A DNA stretch of 64,000 bases. Origin: Verrucomicrobiota bacterium. GTDB taxonomy: Bacteria > Verrucomicrobiota > Verrucomicrobiia > Opitutales > Opitutaceae. Numbering within the stretch: position 1 is the first letter of the stretch; each line of letters opens with the position of its first letter. This document shows, piece after piece, positions 34,068-43,298 of the stretch. The position numbers were made by a program, and so were the translations under genes. The DNA lies in the NCBI GenBank assembly GCA_023443455.1, contig JAEZUE010000037.1, positions 124,001 to 188,000 of the forward strand. Reading direction: 5' to 3'. The notes under the pieces were generated by a model. The model ran no database searches and was not told the DNA's origin. It was given only the letters and a program-made list of their open reading frames with translations.

Positions 34068-36560
34068 CTACTCCGCCGCGACCTCCTGGGCCGCGTGCAC
34101 GAGGCGGATGTAGCTCGCCCCCAGATCGACCACATACTCGTTTTCGCCCCAGAAGAACGGCCAGTCCTCCTTGTTCTCCGGATAATCCGGATTGAGTATC
34201 AAAACTCCCGGCACAACGCCGCCGGCGATGAACGAGAAATCCGCGCGGTTGCTGCCATAGGCGACGCGTTTCGAATGCGCCCCCACCCCCGACACGAACG
34301 AAATGTCCGAATCCGGATGGCAGCCGTGCAGATACTCGACGGCGCGAAGCACATCCCCACCGTCGAACTCGGCGGGAAACGCCTTCCGCAACTCGTAGGC
34401 GAGCAGTCCCAGACGGACCACGAAGCCGTTGCCCGCCCACCCCCGCCGCGTGATCGGCACGCCATACGGATTCTCGGCCCGCATCGGCGCGAACTTCACA
34501 AGCTCCCGCCGCACGCGCGCCAACAACCCCGTCCGGTAGGCCTCGTCCATCGACGGTGCGACACGCACCGCATCGAGCATCCCGAAGGCGAAAACCTCCC
34601 CGAGCGACGCGGTGAGTTCTCGGATCCGCGCGGCGTAGCGCAGGTCCGTCGTGGCCACGAACAGCTCGACCGCGGCCGAGAGCTCCTCGAGTCCGACATC
34701 GCCTCCGGTGGTGTTGCCGAAACGGTAGAGCCTCGGCTCGCGCGCGTGCTCCATGTCCCAGACGTGGACCGCCGTGCGCAGGCATTCGTCGGCCAACTCG
34801 TCGCGAAACCCGCGCAACGCCCGGCTCGCCGCCGCCAGCGCCGCCGCCGAACCGTAGTTGAGCGCCGTCGTCTCCGTGGTGAACGCCAACCGGTCGTCGA
34901 GCGGCGACTCCGGGTCGTTGGGGTCGTCGACGAGCCCATCGGTCTTCGAGGCACCGTCGCCAAGATGTGTGTACTGGCGGAGGTCCGGCTCGACGATGCC
35001 GTGGATCGCGTGGCCAAAGACGCGATGCTGCGACAGGAGCATGAGCGTGCCGTGCTCGATCTGCTGGAGCAGGTCCGCCTCGCCGTCGGGCCGATGCATC
35101 TCCACGTATTGCCGCCGCTGGTCGATCAGGGTCTCGTCGCGCTCCGGGCGGAAGTCCTCCCAGGTGTGCACCAGCGTGCGCACGAGCGAATAGTGGGTCT
35201 GGGTGCGCAGGTCGAAGTCGCCGGCGTCGTACCAGCCGCCAACCGTCAGCCCGGGAATGTGCTCGCCCGCGGCGAACGGCGAATCGGTGGTCGGCCCCAT
35301 CGTGTAGAGGTCGAAATGCGGCTTGTTGGCGGGAGCCTGCCGGGCGTCGTCCATGTGCGAACGGTCGTGCCAGATCCGGTACGCCTCCCGCACCCGCATG
35401 TGGTCCATCTGCACCGGGAAGAAGATGTCGAGCGTCGGCTGCCACGCGTCGGCATACACGTCCTTCGCGATCCGAAACGCCGCCGTGCGCACGCCCGCGC
35501 ACTCGAGCACGTACGCGCCCTCCTCGCGCACCGCCGAAAAGTCGGCCGTGAAGTAGCGGTAGCGGAGGTAGTCGCCCCACGGCTTCGCCTCGGCGGCGAG
35601 CACCTCGCGCAACGAGCCGTCGTCCGCCACCTTCAGCACACGGACCGCGCCGGGGGCCTCCATGTTGGGATCGCATTCGACGATCGCCCGTTTCGTCCGC
35701 GCCGGATGATAGCCGACCTGCGAATGCCCGATCGACACCGGTCGGGTCCAGTCGGCGAGAGTGTTCGCTGTCAGCTTCCAGTCCACCACCGTGCCAGTCG
35801 CACCGGCGGGAATCGGGCTGCGGACCACGAACCAGCCGTTCTGCGCCTGGTTGCGCCCGTCATAGAGCGCGAGGTCGCCACGGCGCGCCTCGATCGCCAC
35901 GCGATGCAGCGGGTCTTCCGGCGCCAGTACGAGACGCTTTCCGGTCGCGAGCGGCGCGCGGCCGATCGACCCGTCGGCGGAGCGCGTGGTCGGCCCCACC
36001 GGATGCAGCGGCAGAATCCCGGTGCGCCCATCCGCCGCATAGCTCTTCTCGAAATAGGCCGAGGGGATGAACTCGAGGTTGAACCCGGCCTGGCCGATCA
36101 GCGCGTCCGGCAAAGCCTGTGCGGCGAGCACGCGGATGCGCGCGCCGTCGCCTTCCCGCTCGACCCGGACCGTGTATTCGTAGCCATGCTCACGGTACAC
36201 AAGTCGGGTCTCGACCGCGCCCTCGGCCTCGAGCACCCGCCGTTCGAGCAGTTCGGGCACCGCGTCCCATTGGCCGGGGGTGGGTTCGAGCCGCACGTCG
36301 CCGTTGGTCGCCGTGCGCACGCCGTGATGGATCAGTTCGACGCCCGCGATCTTCGCATCGCTGAAGGCACCGTCATACCAGTTGTTGAAGACAAGGACCT
36401 CGCACCCGCGCCGCCCGAGAAAGCCGCGGGGATCGAGCGCGAGCGGGTCGCGGGCGGGAAGATTGTCGCCTGCACCGAACACTCCGGTGAGCGAGAGACC
36501 GAGCAGCGCGCCGGCGCACAGCCGGCGCCGGACCCGAGGGGAAACGAGCGGGTTGGACAT
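34068..36560 (-). CDS. Glycoside hydrolase family 9 protein
   Basis: 830 residues. Signal peptide within residues 1-30 (LCAGALLGLSLTGVFGA). A long N-terminal region (30-290) is unassigned; an Ig-like cellulase N-terminal domain follows (SIGHSQVGYHPARTKRAIVE). The (alpha/alpha)6 catalytic domain shows the paired aspartates in GGWYDAGDFDLRTQTHY, the HPDSDISFVSGVG block and the acid glutamate in WGENEYVVDLGASYI. GH9 enzymes are mostly inverting endoglucanases, with some exo-glycosidases. The extra N-terminal domain and the DUF4380 neighbour suggest a specific polysaccharide target that cannot be named. Confidence 0.88.
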   Translation of the reverse strand: MSNPLVSPRVRRRLCAGALLGLSLTGVFGAGDNLPARDPLALDPRGFLGRRGCEVLVFNNWYDGAFSDAKIAGVELIHHGVRTATNGDVRLEPTPGQWDAVPELLERRVLEAEGAVETRLVYREHGYEYTVRVEREGDGARIRVLAAQALPDALIGQAGFNLEFIPSAYFEKSYAADGRTGILPLHPVGPTTRSADGSIGRAPLATGKRLVLAPEDPLHRVAIEARRGDLALYDGRNQAQNGWFVVRSPIPAGATGTVVDWKLTANTLADWTRPVSIGHSQVGYHPARTKRAIVECDPNMEAPGAVRVLKVADDGSLREVLAAEAKPWGDYLRYRYFTADFSAVREEGAYVLECAGVRTAAFRIAKDVYADAWQPTLDIFFPVQMDHMRVREAYRIWHDRSHMDDARQAPANKPHFDLYTMGPTTDSPFAAGEHIPGLTVGGWYDAGDFDLRTQTHYSLVRTLVHTWEDFRPERDETLIDQRRQYVEMHRPDGEADLLQQIEHGTLMLLSQHRVFGHAIHGIVEPDLRQYTHLGDGASKTDGLVDDPNDPESPLDDRLAFTTETTALNYGSAAALAAASRALRGFRDELADECLRTAVHVWDMEHAREPRLYRFGNTTGGDVGLEELSAAVELFVATTDLRYAARIRELTASLGEVFAFGMLDAVRVAPSMDEAYRTGLLARVRRELVKFAPMRAENPYGVPITRRGWAGNGFVVRLGLLAYELRKAFPAEFDGGDVLRAVEYLHGCHPDSDISFVSGVGAHSKRVAYGSNRADFSFIAGGVVPGVLILNPDYPENKEDWPFFWGENEYVVDLGASYIRLVHAAQEVAAE

Positions 36561-36659
36561 AGGGGATGGGATGTGGCCGAGATAGATCGTCAGCCCCACC
36601 GCCGACGCGAATGCAGCGGCGTTCTCATAATAGTGCGCGCCGTCGCGGGCAGGGCCGCC

Positions 36660-39485
36660 CTACTCCGGCCGCACCAGCAGCTCGCAACGTCGGTCGGTGG
36701 CGAACAACAAGCGACCGAGTTCGTCGAGTTCCCGCGCCCCGATTTCGCCGTAGAGGCTCGCCTGCTCGCCCTGCTGCGCGAGGTACTGCGGCTTGGTCTG
36801 CGCCTCGTCCAGCACCGACATCCACCACTGGTTGCTGCTGAGGTTGTCGGTCGACTGGCGCACCAGGGGCCCGCGCGCGCGCTCGAGTTCCTCGGCGCCC
36901 ACGCCCCCCCGCACCAGGTCCGCCACCACGGCATTGGTCGCCACCGCCACCCGTTCGAGGTCGCGCGGGGCCGTTTCCACCCGGCAGCGCAGGATCAGCA
37001 TCGCCGGAGCGAGCGCCCGCTCCGCCAACAGGCCCACCGACGGGGAATACGTCCGCCCCATCTCGCGCCGCAGCCGCACGCGAATCCGGTCTTCCAGCAC
37101 AGCCGCCAACAGCCGCATGCGGCAATCGTCGGCCTGGCCGACGACGTCGGGCAGGCGCCACGCCAGCACGACCGAGCCGACCGAACGTTTGCCCCGGAAA
37201 CGGACCTCCTGCCGGAACGGCGTGGCCCCGGGAGAATACAGCCGGCGCTCGGCCAGCGGGTCGACCGTGCTGCGCAGCGGCATCGCCCCGAAGGTGCGGG
37301 AGACCACCTCGATCACCTCGCCCAGGTCGATGTCGCCGACCACGGTGATCTCGACGGGGGAGTCGCGGAGCTGTGGTTCGATCCACGCGCGCATCTGCGC
37401 GAAGTCGAGGTTGCTCACGTCGTCGCGCCGCGGTCGCGTGAGTGCAGGGTGTCCGTCGTACATATATTCACGGATTCGATCCTCGGCCACGCCGGGGGCC
37501 GTGCGTTCGTGGCGCGCCAGCTGCGAGTCCACGAACGCCCGCGTCGGCGCCTCCCCGCCGGCGGGAAACTCGGGGGAGGCGAAGCGCGCGGCGAAGAGGC
37601 GCATCGCGGTGTTGAAGCCGCCGCGGGCGCAGGTGCCCGACAACCCGAGCCGGTCGGCCCCGAAGCCGAACGAAGTGGCGATCTCGCCGCGTTCGCGCAG
37701 CTCCCGCTCCTGGTCCGCATCCAACCCGGGGATGCGCCCGTGGTAGAGCGCCGCGATGCCGAAGGCCAGCCCCTCCCGCCCGGGCTCGGTGCCGAGCAGC
37801 CCGTGGCCGAAGCCGATGCGCACGCGCACCCGCCCCTGCTCGAAACGGGACTCCTTGAAATTGAGGCGCACGCCGTTGTCGAACTGCACCAGCCAGCAGT
37901 CGAGCGCGGCGTTGTGTTCGCGGCTCGTCACTGAACCGGTGATACCGGAGTCGCCCGGCAGCACCACGTCGACGGGCGCCTGCGGGCGGTAGGGTTCGGG
38001 TACCGTGCGCCGGGCCTTCTCCAGCGCGCGACGCAGCGCCCATCCCGCACCGATCCCCTTGTCGACCGGCCCCGTGGCCACGAGCCGGGTCGCAGCCGGC
38101 GGCCAGAGCCGCCGCACCGCCTCCACGCAGTCGTCGGAGGTGAGCGTCGGCAGCACCGCCTCCAGGCGTCGCCGCTCCGCCTCGGGCGCGGGGAAGGGCA
38201 ACCCGCGCCCCACCGCCTGCGCCAACGCTGCGGCCACCTGGTCGGCCGGCCGGTTGGCCGCGTCGCGCTCCTGCCAACGCGCCTGTCGCAACCCCCAAAG
38301 ACCGGCCTCGGCCAGTTCCTCCGGCCCGAAACCATGGGCCCACGCCCTCCGCAGCTCCGTTTCGAGGCCGACCGCCGCCCCGATCCAGCTCTCCGCCGAG
38401 GTCCGCACGCGCAGCACCGCGAGATCGGCCCCGGTAAGCTCGTGGCCGTGGACCGAATCGACCACCGCCCCGACACTGAGCCCCGTGCACAGCCGGTTCT
38501 CGAGCAGGTGGAGCACAAGCTGCTCGGCCACCCGCTCCCGCGGCGAAGCGGGCACCGCCGGCGCAGGCCGGAATCCCACGAGGCTCACCTGCACCCCCGG
38601 GGCGTCGGCATCGACCACCAGTGCCGTATCCAGAGATTCCCGCCCCGTCGCCGCGACCGGCGCGGCGCGGATAGGTTCGGGACCCCGCGCCGCGAGGTCC
38701 GCGAACAGCGGCCCGACGAGAAGCGCGAGCCGCGCCGGGTCCAAATCCCCCGCCACCGCGAGCACCATGCGTTGCGGACGATACCAACGTTGGTAGAAGG
38801 CGCGCAGGCCCTCCGGTGTCGCGCGCTGGATGGAGCGACGCGGGCCGAGCTGCGAACGCGCCCACGGCGAACCGGGAAAGGTCCCCTCCAGTTCGCCCAG
38901 GGTCAGACCCTCGTCGAAGGGCTCGACGAACTCGAAGTCGCCGCCCCACCAATACGAAATGCGCCCGGCCCGCACCCGGGTCTCGGAAAGGATGACGCCC
39001 CGCTCGCGCTCCACCGCCAACGGATCGAACTCGAGCTCGCCGGCGTAGTTGCGCATCACCCGAAGCGCGGTCTCGAGCGCGCCGGGCACATCGACCGGCA
39101 CCCGCGCGAGTTTATAGACGGTGTAGGTGCGGCCGGTCGCCGCGTTGATCTCGGACCCGAAGGCCAAGCCGAAATGCTGCAGGGTGCGGATCACCCCGTC
39201 GCCGGGAAAATCGCGTGTGCCCGCGAACGCCATGTGCTCGACGAAATGGGCATACCCGAGTTCGGAATCGGTCTCGTCGGCGCTCCCGGCATCGACGAAG
39301 AGGTGCAGCGAAACGCGCCCGGGCGGCACGGGTTGGCGTCGCAACGCATAGCGGAAACCGTTGGGCAGCTCGCCGAGCACCACCTCGGGATCCGCCCCCT
39401 CCGCCTCCGTCTGCGCACGCGCCTCCGGCAGGCCCAGGGCCAGTGACAGCAGGAGGAGAAACACGAGGTGGGGACGAAACGGCAT
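36660..39485 (-). CDS. M16 family zinc metalloprotease
   Basis: 941 residues, exported (signal peptide MPFRPHLVFLLLLSLALGLP). The inverted zinc motif HxxEH is in YAHFVEHMAFAGTRDFPG (about residue 88), with the third ligand Glu in ERERGVILSETR. Two M16 repeats are present, the second inactive-looking, starting near VVLPGDSGITGSVTSREHNA and including VEITVVGDIDLGEVIEVVSR. Such pitrilysin-like enzymes degrade peptides in the periplasm. The start at 39485 begins the signal peptide. The 215 bp upstream carry no gene. Confidence 0.92.
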   Translation of the reverse strand: MPFRPHLVFLLLLSLALGLPEARAQTEAEGADPEVVLGELPNGFRYALRRQPVPPGRVSLHLFVDAGSADETDSELGYAHFVEHMAFAGTRDFPGDGVIRTLQHFGLAFGSEINAATGRTYTVYKLARVPVDVPGALETALRVMRNYAGELEFDPLAVERERGVILSETRVRAGRISYWWGGDFEFVEPFDEGLTLGELEGTFPGSPWARSQLGPRRSIQRATPEGLRAFYQRWYRPQRMVLAVAGDLDPARLALLVGPLFADLAARGPEPIRAAPVAATGRESLDTALVVDADAPGVQVSLVGFRPAPAVPASPRERVAEQLVLHLLENRLCTGLSVGAVVDSVHGHELTGADLAVLRVRTSAESWIGAAVGLETELRRAWAHGFGPEELAEAGLWGLRQARWQERDAANRPADQVAAALAQAVGRGLPFPAPEAERRRLEAVLPTLTSDDCVEAVRRLWPPAATRLVATGPVDKGIGAGWALRRALEKARRTVPEPYRPQAPVDVVLPGDSGITGSVTSREHNAALDCWLVQFDNGVRLNFKESRFEQGRVRVRIGFGHGLLGTEPGREGLAFGIAALYHGRIPGLDADQERELRERGEIATSFGFGADRLGLSGTCARGGFNTAMRLFAARFASPEFPAGGEAPTRAFVDSQLARHERTAPGVAEDRIREYMYDGHPALTRPRRDDVSNLDFAQMRAWIEPQLRDSPVEITVVGDIDLGEVIEVVSRTFGAMPLRSTVDPLAERRLYSPGATPFRQEVRFRGKRSVGSVVLAWRLPDVVGQADDCRMRLLAAVLEDRIRVRLRREMGRTYSPSVGLLAERALAPAMLILRCRVETAPRDLERVAVATNAVVADLVRGGVGAEELERARGPLVRQSTDNLSSNQWWMSVLDEAQTKPQYLAQQGEQASLYGEIGARELDELGRLLFATDRRCELLVRPE

Positions 39486-39700
39486 GTGTGGGGGGGGCGC
39501 CAGGCGCGGAGGGAAACAAAACGGCGCACCTGCCGATTTCAACCGGGCTTTCCGTTAATCGCCGCGCCCCGGCCTCCCCTCCGTCCGGGCACGATTCTCC
39601 CCTTCGCCTCCTCGCCCGCGAAACGCCGGCGGCGACGACGGCTCCGTTCGGCGCCCGCTTCGGCGGCCCGGCCCGGGCGACCGACGGTGGAATCCGCCGG

Positions 39701-41662
39701 CTACTCCTGGTACGGCGTGTACTCGGGCACGAGACGCTTCATCGCCGCCTTGATCTCGTCGGCCCTGGCGTTGTCGGCGACCACGCGCAAGGCCGCCAGC
39801 CAACCGTCGTCGGCCTCGGCGACCGCATCGGGCGAGCTCTTCAACCGGAAGACGCGCGGGTGCGCGGTCTTCTCGTGGCTCTCGTCGGTGTGGCGCAACT
39901 CCTCGTAGAGCTTCTCGCCCGGTCGCAGGCCGGTGATGCGGATCTCGATGTCGACGTCGGGCTTGTATCCACTGAGTTCCACCATCTGGCGGGCCATGTC
40001 GAGGATCCGCACCGGCTTGCCCATATCGAGGATGAAGATCTCGCCGCCGGTGCCGAGGGTGGCCGTCTGCAGGACCAGACCGACCGCCTCCGGGATGGTC
40101 ATGAAGTAGCGGGTCATCTCCCGGTGCGTGACCGTCACGGGGCCGCCGGCCGCGATCTGTCTCCGAAAAGTCGGGATCACGCTGCCGCTCGAGCCGAGCA
40201 CATTGCCGAAGCGCACCGCCAGGAACCGGGTTCGGTTGCCCGGGGCGCGCTGGCGCGCCTGGAGCGCCTTCTCGGCCAGGCGCTTGCTGCAGCCCATCAC
40301 GCTGGTGGGGTTGATCGCCTTGTCGGTGGATACGAGCACGAAGCGCCCGACCTGGTGTTCGCTCGCCAGGCGGGCGAGCAGCGCGGTGCCCAGAGTGTTG
40401 TTCTTGATCGCCTCGCCGGGCTGGCGCTCCATCAGCGGCACGTGCTTGTGCGCCGCGGCATGGAAGATGATCTCGGGCCGATGGCACGCGAACACCGCAC
40501 GCATCGAATGCTCGTCGGTGATGTCCGCGATCAGGGGAACGATCCGGCCGCCCTCGGGCCTGCCCAGCAGTTCGTTCTCGATCTCGAACAGCGCGATCTC
40601 CGTTTGCTCGATCATGACCAGCCGGCGCGGGCCCTTCGCCAAGATCTGACGACAAAGCTCGCTGCCGATGCTGCCGCCGGCCCCGGTCACCACGACCACC
40701 TGATCATGCAGCAGCGCGTCGATGACCGCGGCATCGAGATCCACCTGTTCGCGGCCGAGGAGATCCTCGATCGCCACCGGGCGGGTCCGGTCGACCCGCA
40801 CCTGCCCGCTGGCCAACTCCGCGGCCGACGGCACGATCTGCGTGGTCACCCCGATTTGGTGGCCGATGGCGACGATCTCACGGATCATCTTGGGGCTGGC
40901 CGAAGGCACGGCGACGACGAGCTGGTTGAGCTGCAACTCGGGCGCGAGTTCCCCGAGCCTGCCGAGCGGTCCATACACGGGCAGACCATGGATGCTCCGG
41001 CCGATCTTGGCCGGATTGTCGTCGATGAAGAGCACGGGGCGGAAATCGCCGCCGCGACGCGACAACAACTCCTTCGCCAGAGTCTCGCCCGCATCCCCGG
41101 CCCCGATGATCGCAATCCGCCGCTCGGCCACGCCGGTGCGAATCTGACCGGACCGGCACCAGGTGCGCAGGACGCGCAGGAACAGGCGAAAGGCCGACAG
41201 CAGCGTGATGCAAAGCATGAAATCCATCAGGATCACGCCACGAGGCGGCGAAGCGCCGCGCGCCGCCACCACCCAAAGCCCCAACATCATCAACGAGCTC
41301 GCACTCATCGCCAGCACCACGCCGCTGAAGTCCGCGAGGCCGAAATAGCTGAGCATCGAGCGAAACTGCCCAAACGAGTGCAGCAGCAGCAGCTTGCAGA
41401 GCACGACCGCCACGATCAGCTGCAGGCGCTGCACCGCGAATTCCGCCGGCACCGCGAAATCCCACCGCAACTCGTACGCGAGCCAGAACGCCGTGCTCAG
41501 CTCCAGCGCATAGATGGCCAGCAACGCCGCGAAACGCGGCGCGGGCCGCCGCCCGATGTGGTTGTCGCACCACTCGGTGGCCGCTCGGAGAATCCGGGAC
41601 AAACGCCGATTGGCCATGGCGGCCACCGCGGCGGAGCCGTTGTTGGGCAGAAGAACAGACAT
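39701..41662 (-). CDS. Membrane NDP-sugar 4,6-dehydratase (CapD/PglF/WbpM type)
   Basis: 653 residues. Four membrane helices lie within residues 45-180, then a CoA-binding-like Rossmann domain (RIAIIGAGDAGETLAKELLS). The catalytic SDR domain follows with VVTGAGGSIGSELCRQIL, DITDEHSMRAVF, FHAAAHKHVPLME and the active-site stretch LVSTDKAINPTSVMGCSKRL, where the usual Tyr is replaced by Met as in FlaA1/PglF. It makes UDP-4-keto-6-deoxy-GlcNAc for bacillosamine- or QuiNAc-type sugars. It opens the polysaccharide locus; the aminotransferase, acetyltransferase and transferase of the same pathway are nearby. Confidence 0.93.
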   Translation of the reverse strand: MSVLLPNNGSAAVAAMANRRLSRILRAATEWCDNHIGRRPAPRFAALLAIYALELSTAFWLAYELRWDFAVPAEFAVQRLQLIVAVVLCKLLLLHSFGQFRSMLSYFGLADFSGVVLAMSASSLMMLGLWVVAARGASPPRGVILMDFMLCITLLSAFRLFLRVLRTWCRSGQIRTGVAERRIAIIGAGDAGETLAKELLSRRGGDFRPVLFIDDNPAKIGRSIHGLPVYGPLGRLGELAPELQLNQLVVAVPSASPKMIREIVAIGHQIGVTTQIVPSAAELASGQVRVDRTRPVAIEDLLGREQVDLDAAVIDALLHDQVVVVTGAGGSIGSELCRQILAKGPRRLVMIEQTEIALFEIENELLGRPEGGRIVPLIADITDEHSMRAVFACHRPEIIFHAAAHKHVPLMERQPGEAIKNNTLGTALLARLASEHQVGRFVLVSTDKAINPTSVMGCSKRLAEKALQARQRAPGNRTRFLAVRFGNVLGSSGSVIPTFRRQIAAGGPVTVTHREMTRYFMTIPEAVGLVLQTATLGTGGEIFILDMGKPVRILDMARQMVELSGYKPDVDIEIRITGLRPGEKLYEELRHTDESHEKTAHPRVFRLKSSPDAVAEADDGWLAALRVVADNARADEIKAAMKRLVPEYTPYQE

Positions 41663-41911
41663 GTAGGGGGCTGCTGGGATCGCTGACGGACGGGCTTGCT
41701 CGATCGAATCCGGTGAACCGGAAAACAACCGGCACAGCCCGCGCCGTGCCGGAATGGGTCATGGCGGAACCAACCGGTGAACACAACTCCCGGATGACAT
41801 CTCATCGCCCGCGGCCCTGTCGGCGCCCCCCGATTCTTCACGCGCCCCGACTCCACGAATCGAAGGTCCACCGACGCGCCGTAGTGCCGGCCGGAGGCCG
41901 CTCGCCTCGCC

Positions 41912-42652
41912 TCAATCCCCGGATTCCGGGCCGTTCGCCGGATCGAGTTCGAGTCCCAAGCCGGCCACCCCGCGAAGGATCTCCTGAAACCCGGGGTCCG
42001 ACCAGAAATGGTCGAACGAGGTGTTGGCCGTGATGCGGATGAAATACTGCTCGCTGCTCCCGCGCGTGGCCTGGCGCACCGTGTCGCGCCACCACGCCAC
42101 GGGACTGGGAATCGAGTTGAACCGCCCGCTCGCCTCGCTCACCCGGCCGTCCACCAGATGCCAATAGTACACGTAGGTCGCCGGACCACCGCCGGGCGGG
42201 GCGAAAAGGCGCCACTCGGCCGGCAGCCATCGCCGACCTTCGACGGTGAGCACTTCGCGGAAACGCATCGCCTCGCACAACCAGCCGTTCTCCGTCCAGC
42301 AGCGGTCGGGCGTGTGCGAGGCCACCAGCCGCGTGGGCATCTTGCCCGCCCCCCAATATGCGACATACACCCCGACGTTCACCCCCCGACGCGAATAGTC
42401 GCGATAGACGACGTCGTCGTAGTTGAGCGTCCGCCGTACCGCGCTCTGCACCGACTCGTTCGGCCCGAGCGGGACGTTTCGTACCCGCCATCCGGGCACG
42501 CTGGCGGGCACCATCCGGTCGAGATGGGGCGCCTTCGGCTGCGGGACCTCGCGGAAGAGGCTGAGCCCCTGCAGGGCCGCCGCGCCGCAAAGGATGCAGA
42601 GGGGGAACAACAGCGACCAGTGCCGCCACCACGAACGTCGAGGCCTACCCAT
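41912..42652 (-). CDS. EpsI family (exosortase-associated) protein
   Basis: 246 residues. A basic N-terminus and one membrane helix (HWSLLFPLCILCGAAALQGL) are followed by a periplasmic EpsI-type domain: MVPASVPGWRVRNVPLGPNE, NYDDVVYRDYSRRGVNVGVY, HTPDRCWTENGWLCEA and a C-terminal VYYWHLVDGRVSEASGRF. EpsI is normally encoded beside or fused to an exosortase in polysaccharide loci; here no exosortase gene is in the window. The start overlaps the acetyltransferase stop by 8 bp. Confidence 0.8.
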   Translation of the reverse strand: MGRPRRSWWRHWSLLFPLCILCGAAALQGLSLFREVPQPKAPHLDRMVPASVPGWRVRNVPLGPNESVQSAVRRTLNYDDVVYRDYSRRGVNVGVYVAYWGAGKMPTRLVASHTPDRCWTENGWLCEAMRFREVLTVEGRRWLPAEWRLFAPPGGGPATYVYYWHLVDGRVSEASGRFNSIPSPVAWWRDTVRQATRGSSEQYFIRITANTSFDHFWSDPGFQEILRGVAGLGLELDPANGPESGD

Positions 42653-43298
42653 GGGAGAGCTCCTTCGCGCCGAGCACGCGGGCGGGCGGGCCGTACACGG
42701 TCGCACCCGCGGGCACGTCGCGCATGACGATGGCGCCCGCCCCGATCGTGGCGCCGGCCCCGACCTGCACGCCGGGCAGAACCGAGGCATGACTGCCCAC
42801 CAGCACGCCCTCGCCCAGCACCACCCCGCCGGTGATGTCGACATGGCAGTGCAGCTGGCACCAGTCGCCGACCACCGCGTCGTGGGCGACGGTGGACTGC
42901 AGGTTGATGGTGACGAAGTCGCCCACGTGCGCATTGGCCGTCACAATGCTTCCGGGACAAAGGATCACTCCCGTGCCGAGCGCGACCGCGCCACCCACGA
43001 CGACCGTGCGGTGGATCACGCGGGTGAAGGCGCCGCCGCGGGCCCGGATCGCCTCCACGCAACGCCGTTTCGCGCCGATCCGGCCCATCGCGCAGACGAA
43101 GACCTCGTCCGGTGCGGGCACATGGCCGGCCACATCGCCGAGCAGCGGCACGCCGGTCCGGTGTGCATCGAGCGCGCGCGGGTTGTCGTCGAGGAAACCC
43201 TTCACGATCCAGTCGCGGCCGAAGGCCTCCGACTGGCGGGCCCAGTCGAGCACTTCGCGGCCGAAGCCGCCGGCGCCGACGATGACAAGTTGCTTCAT
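42645..43298 (-). CDS. PglD/NeuD-type sugar acetyltransferase
   Basis: 217 residues. The N-terminal Rossmann-like domain begins MKQLVIVGAGGFGREVLDWA; the C-terminal part is a left-handed beta helix with hexapeptide repeats (GAVALGTGVILCPGSIVTAN, GGVVLGEGVLVGSHASVLPG, GATIGAGAIVMRDVPAGATV). This architecture acetylates the 4-amino group of UDP-4-amino sugars (PglD) or sialic acid (NeuD). With the dehydratase and aminotransferase of this locus, the PglD role is more likely. Start and stop overlap both neighbours, so it is in one operon with the ligase gene. Confidence 0.88.
   Translation of the reverse strand: MKQLVIVGAGGFGREVLDWARQSEAFGRDWIVKGFLDDNPRALDAHRTGVPLLGDVAGHVPAPDEVFVCAMGRIGAKRRCVEAIRARGGAFTRVIHRTVVVGGAVALGTGVILCPGSIVTANAHVGDFVTINLQSTVAHDAVVGDWCQLHCHVDITGGVVLGEGVLVGSHASVLPGVQVGAGATIGAGAIVMRDVPAGATVYGPPARVLGAKELSHG

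Noticed and set aside
33297..37934. 1545-codon plus-strand frame opposite the GH9, DUF4380 and M16 genes
   Set aside because: Shadow of three conserved minus-strand genes; composition is Arg/His/Pro-rich with no domain.
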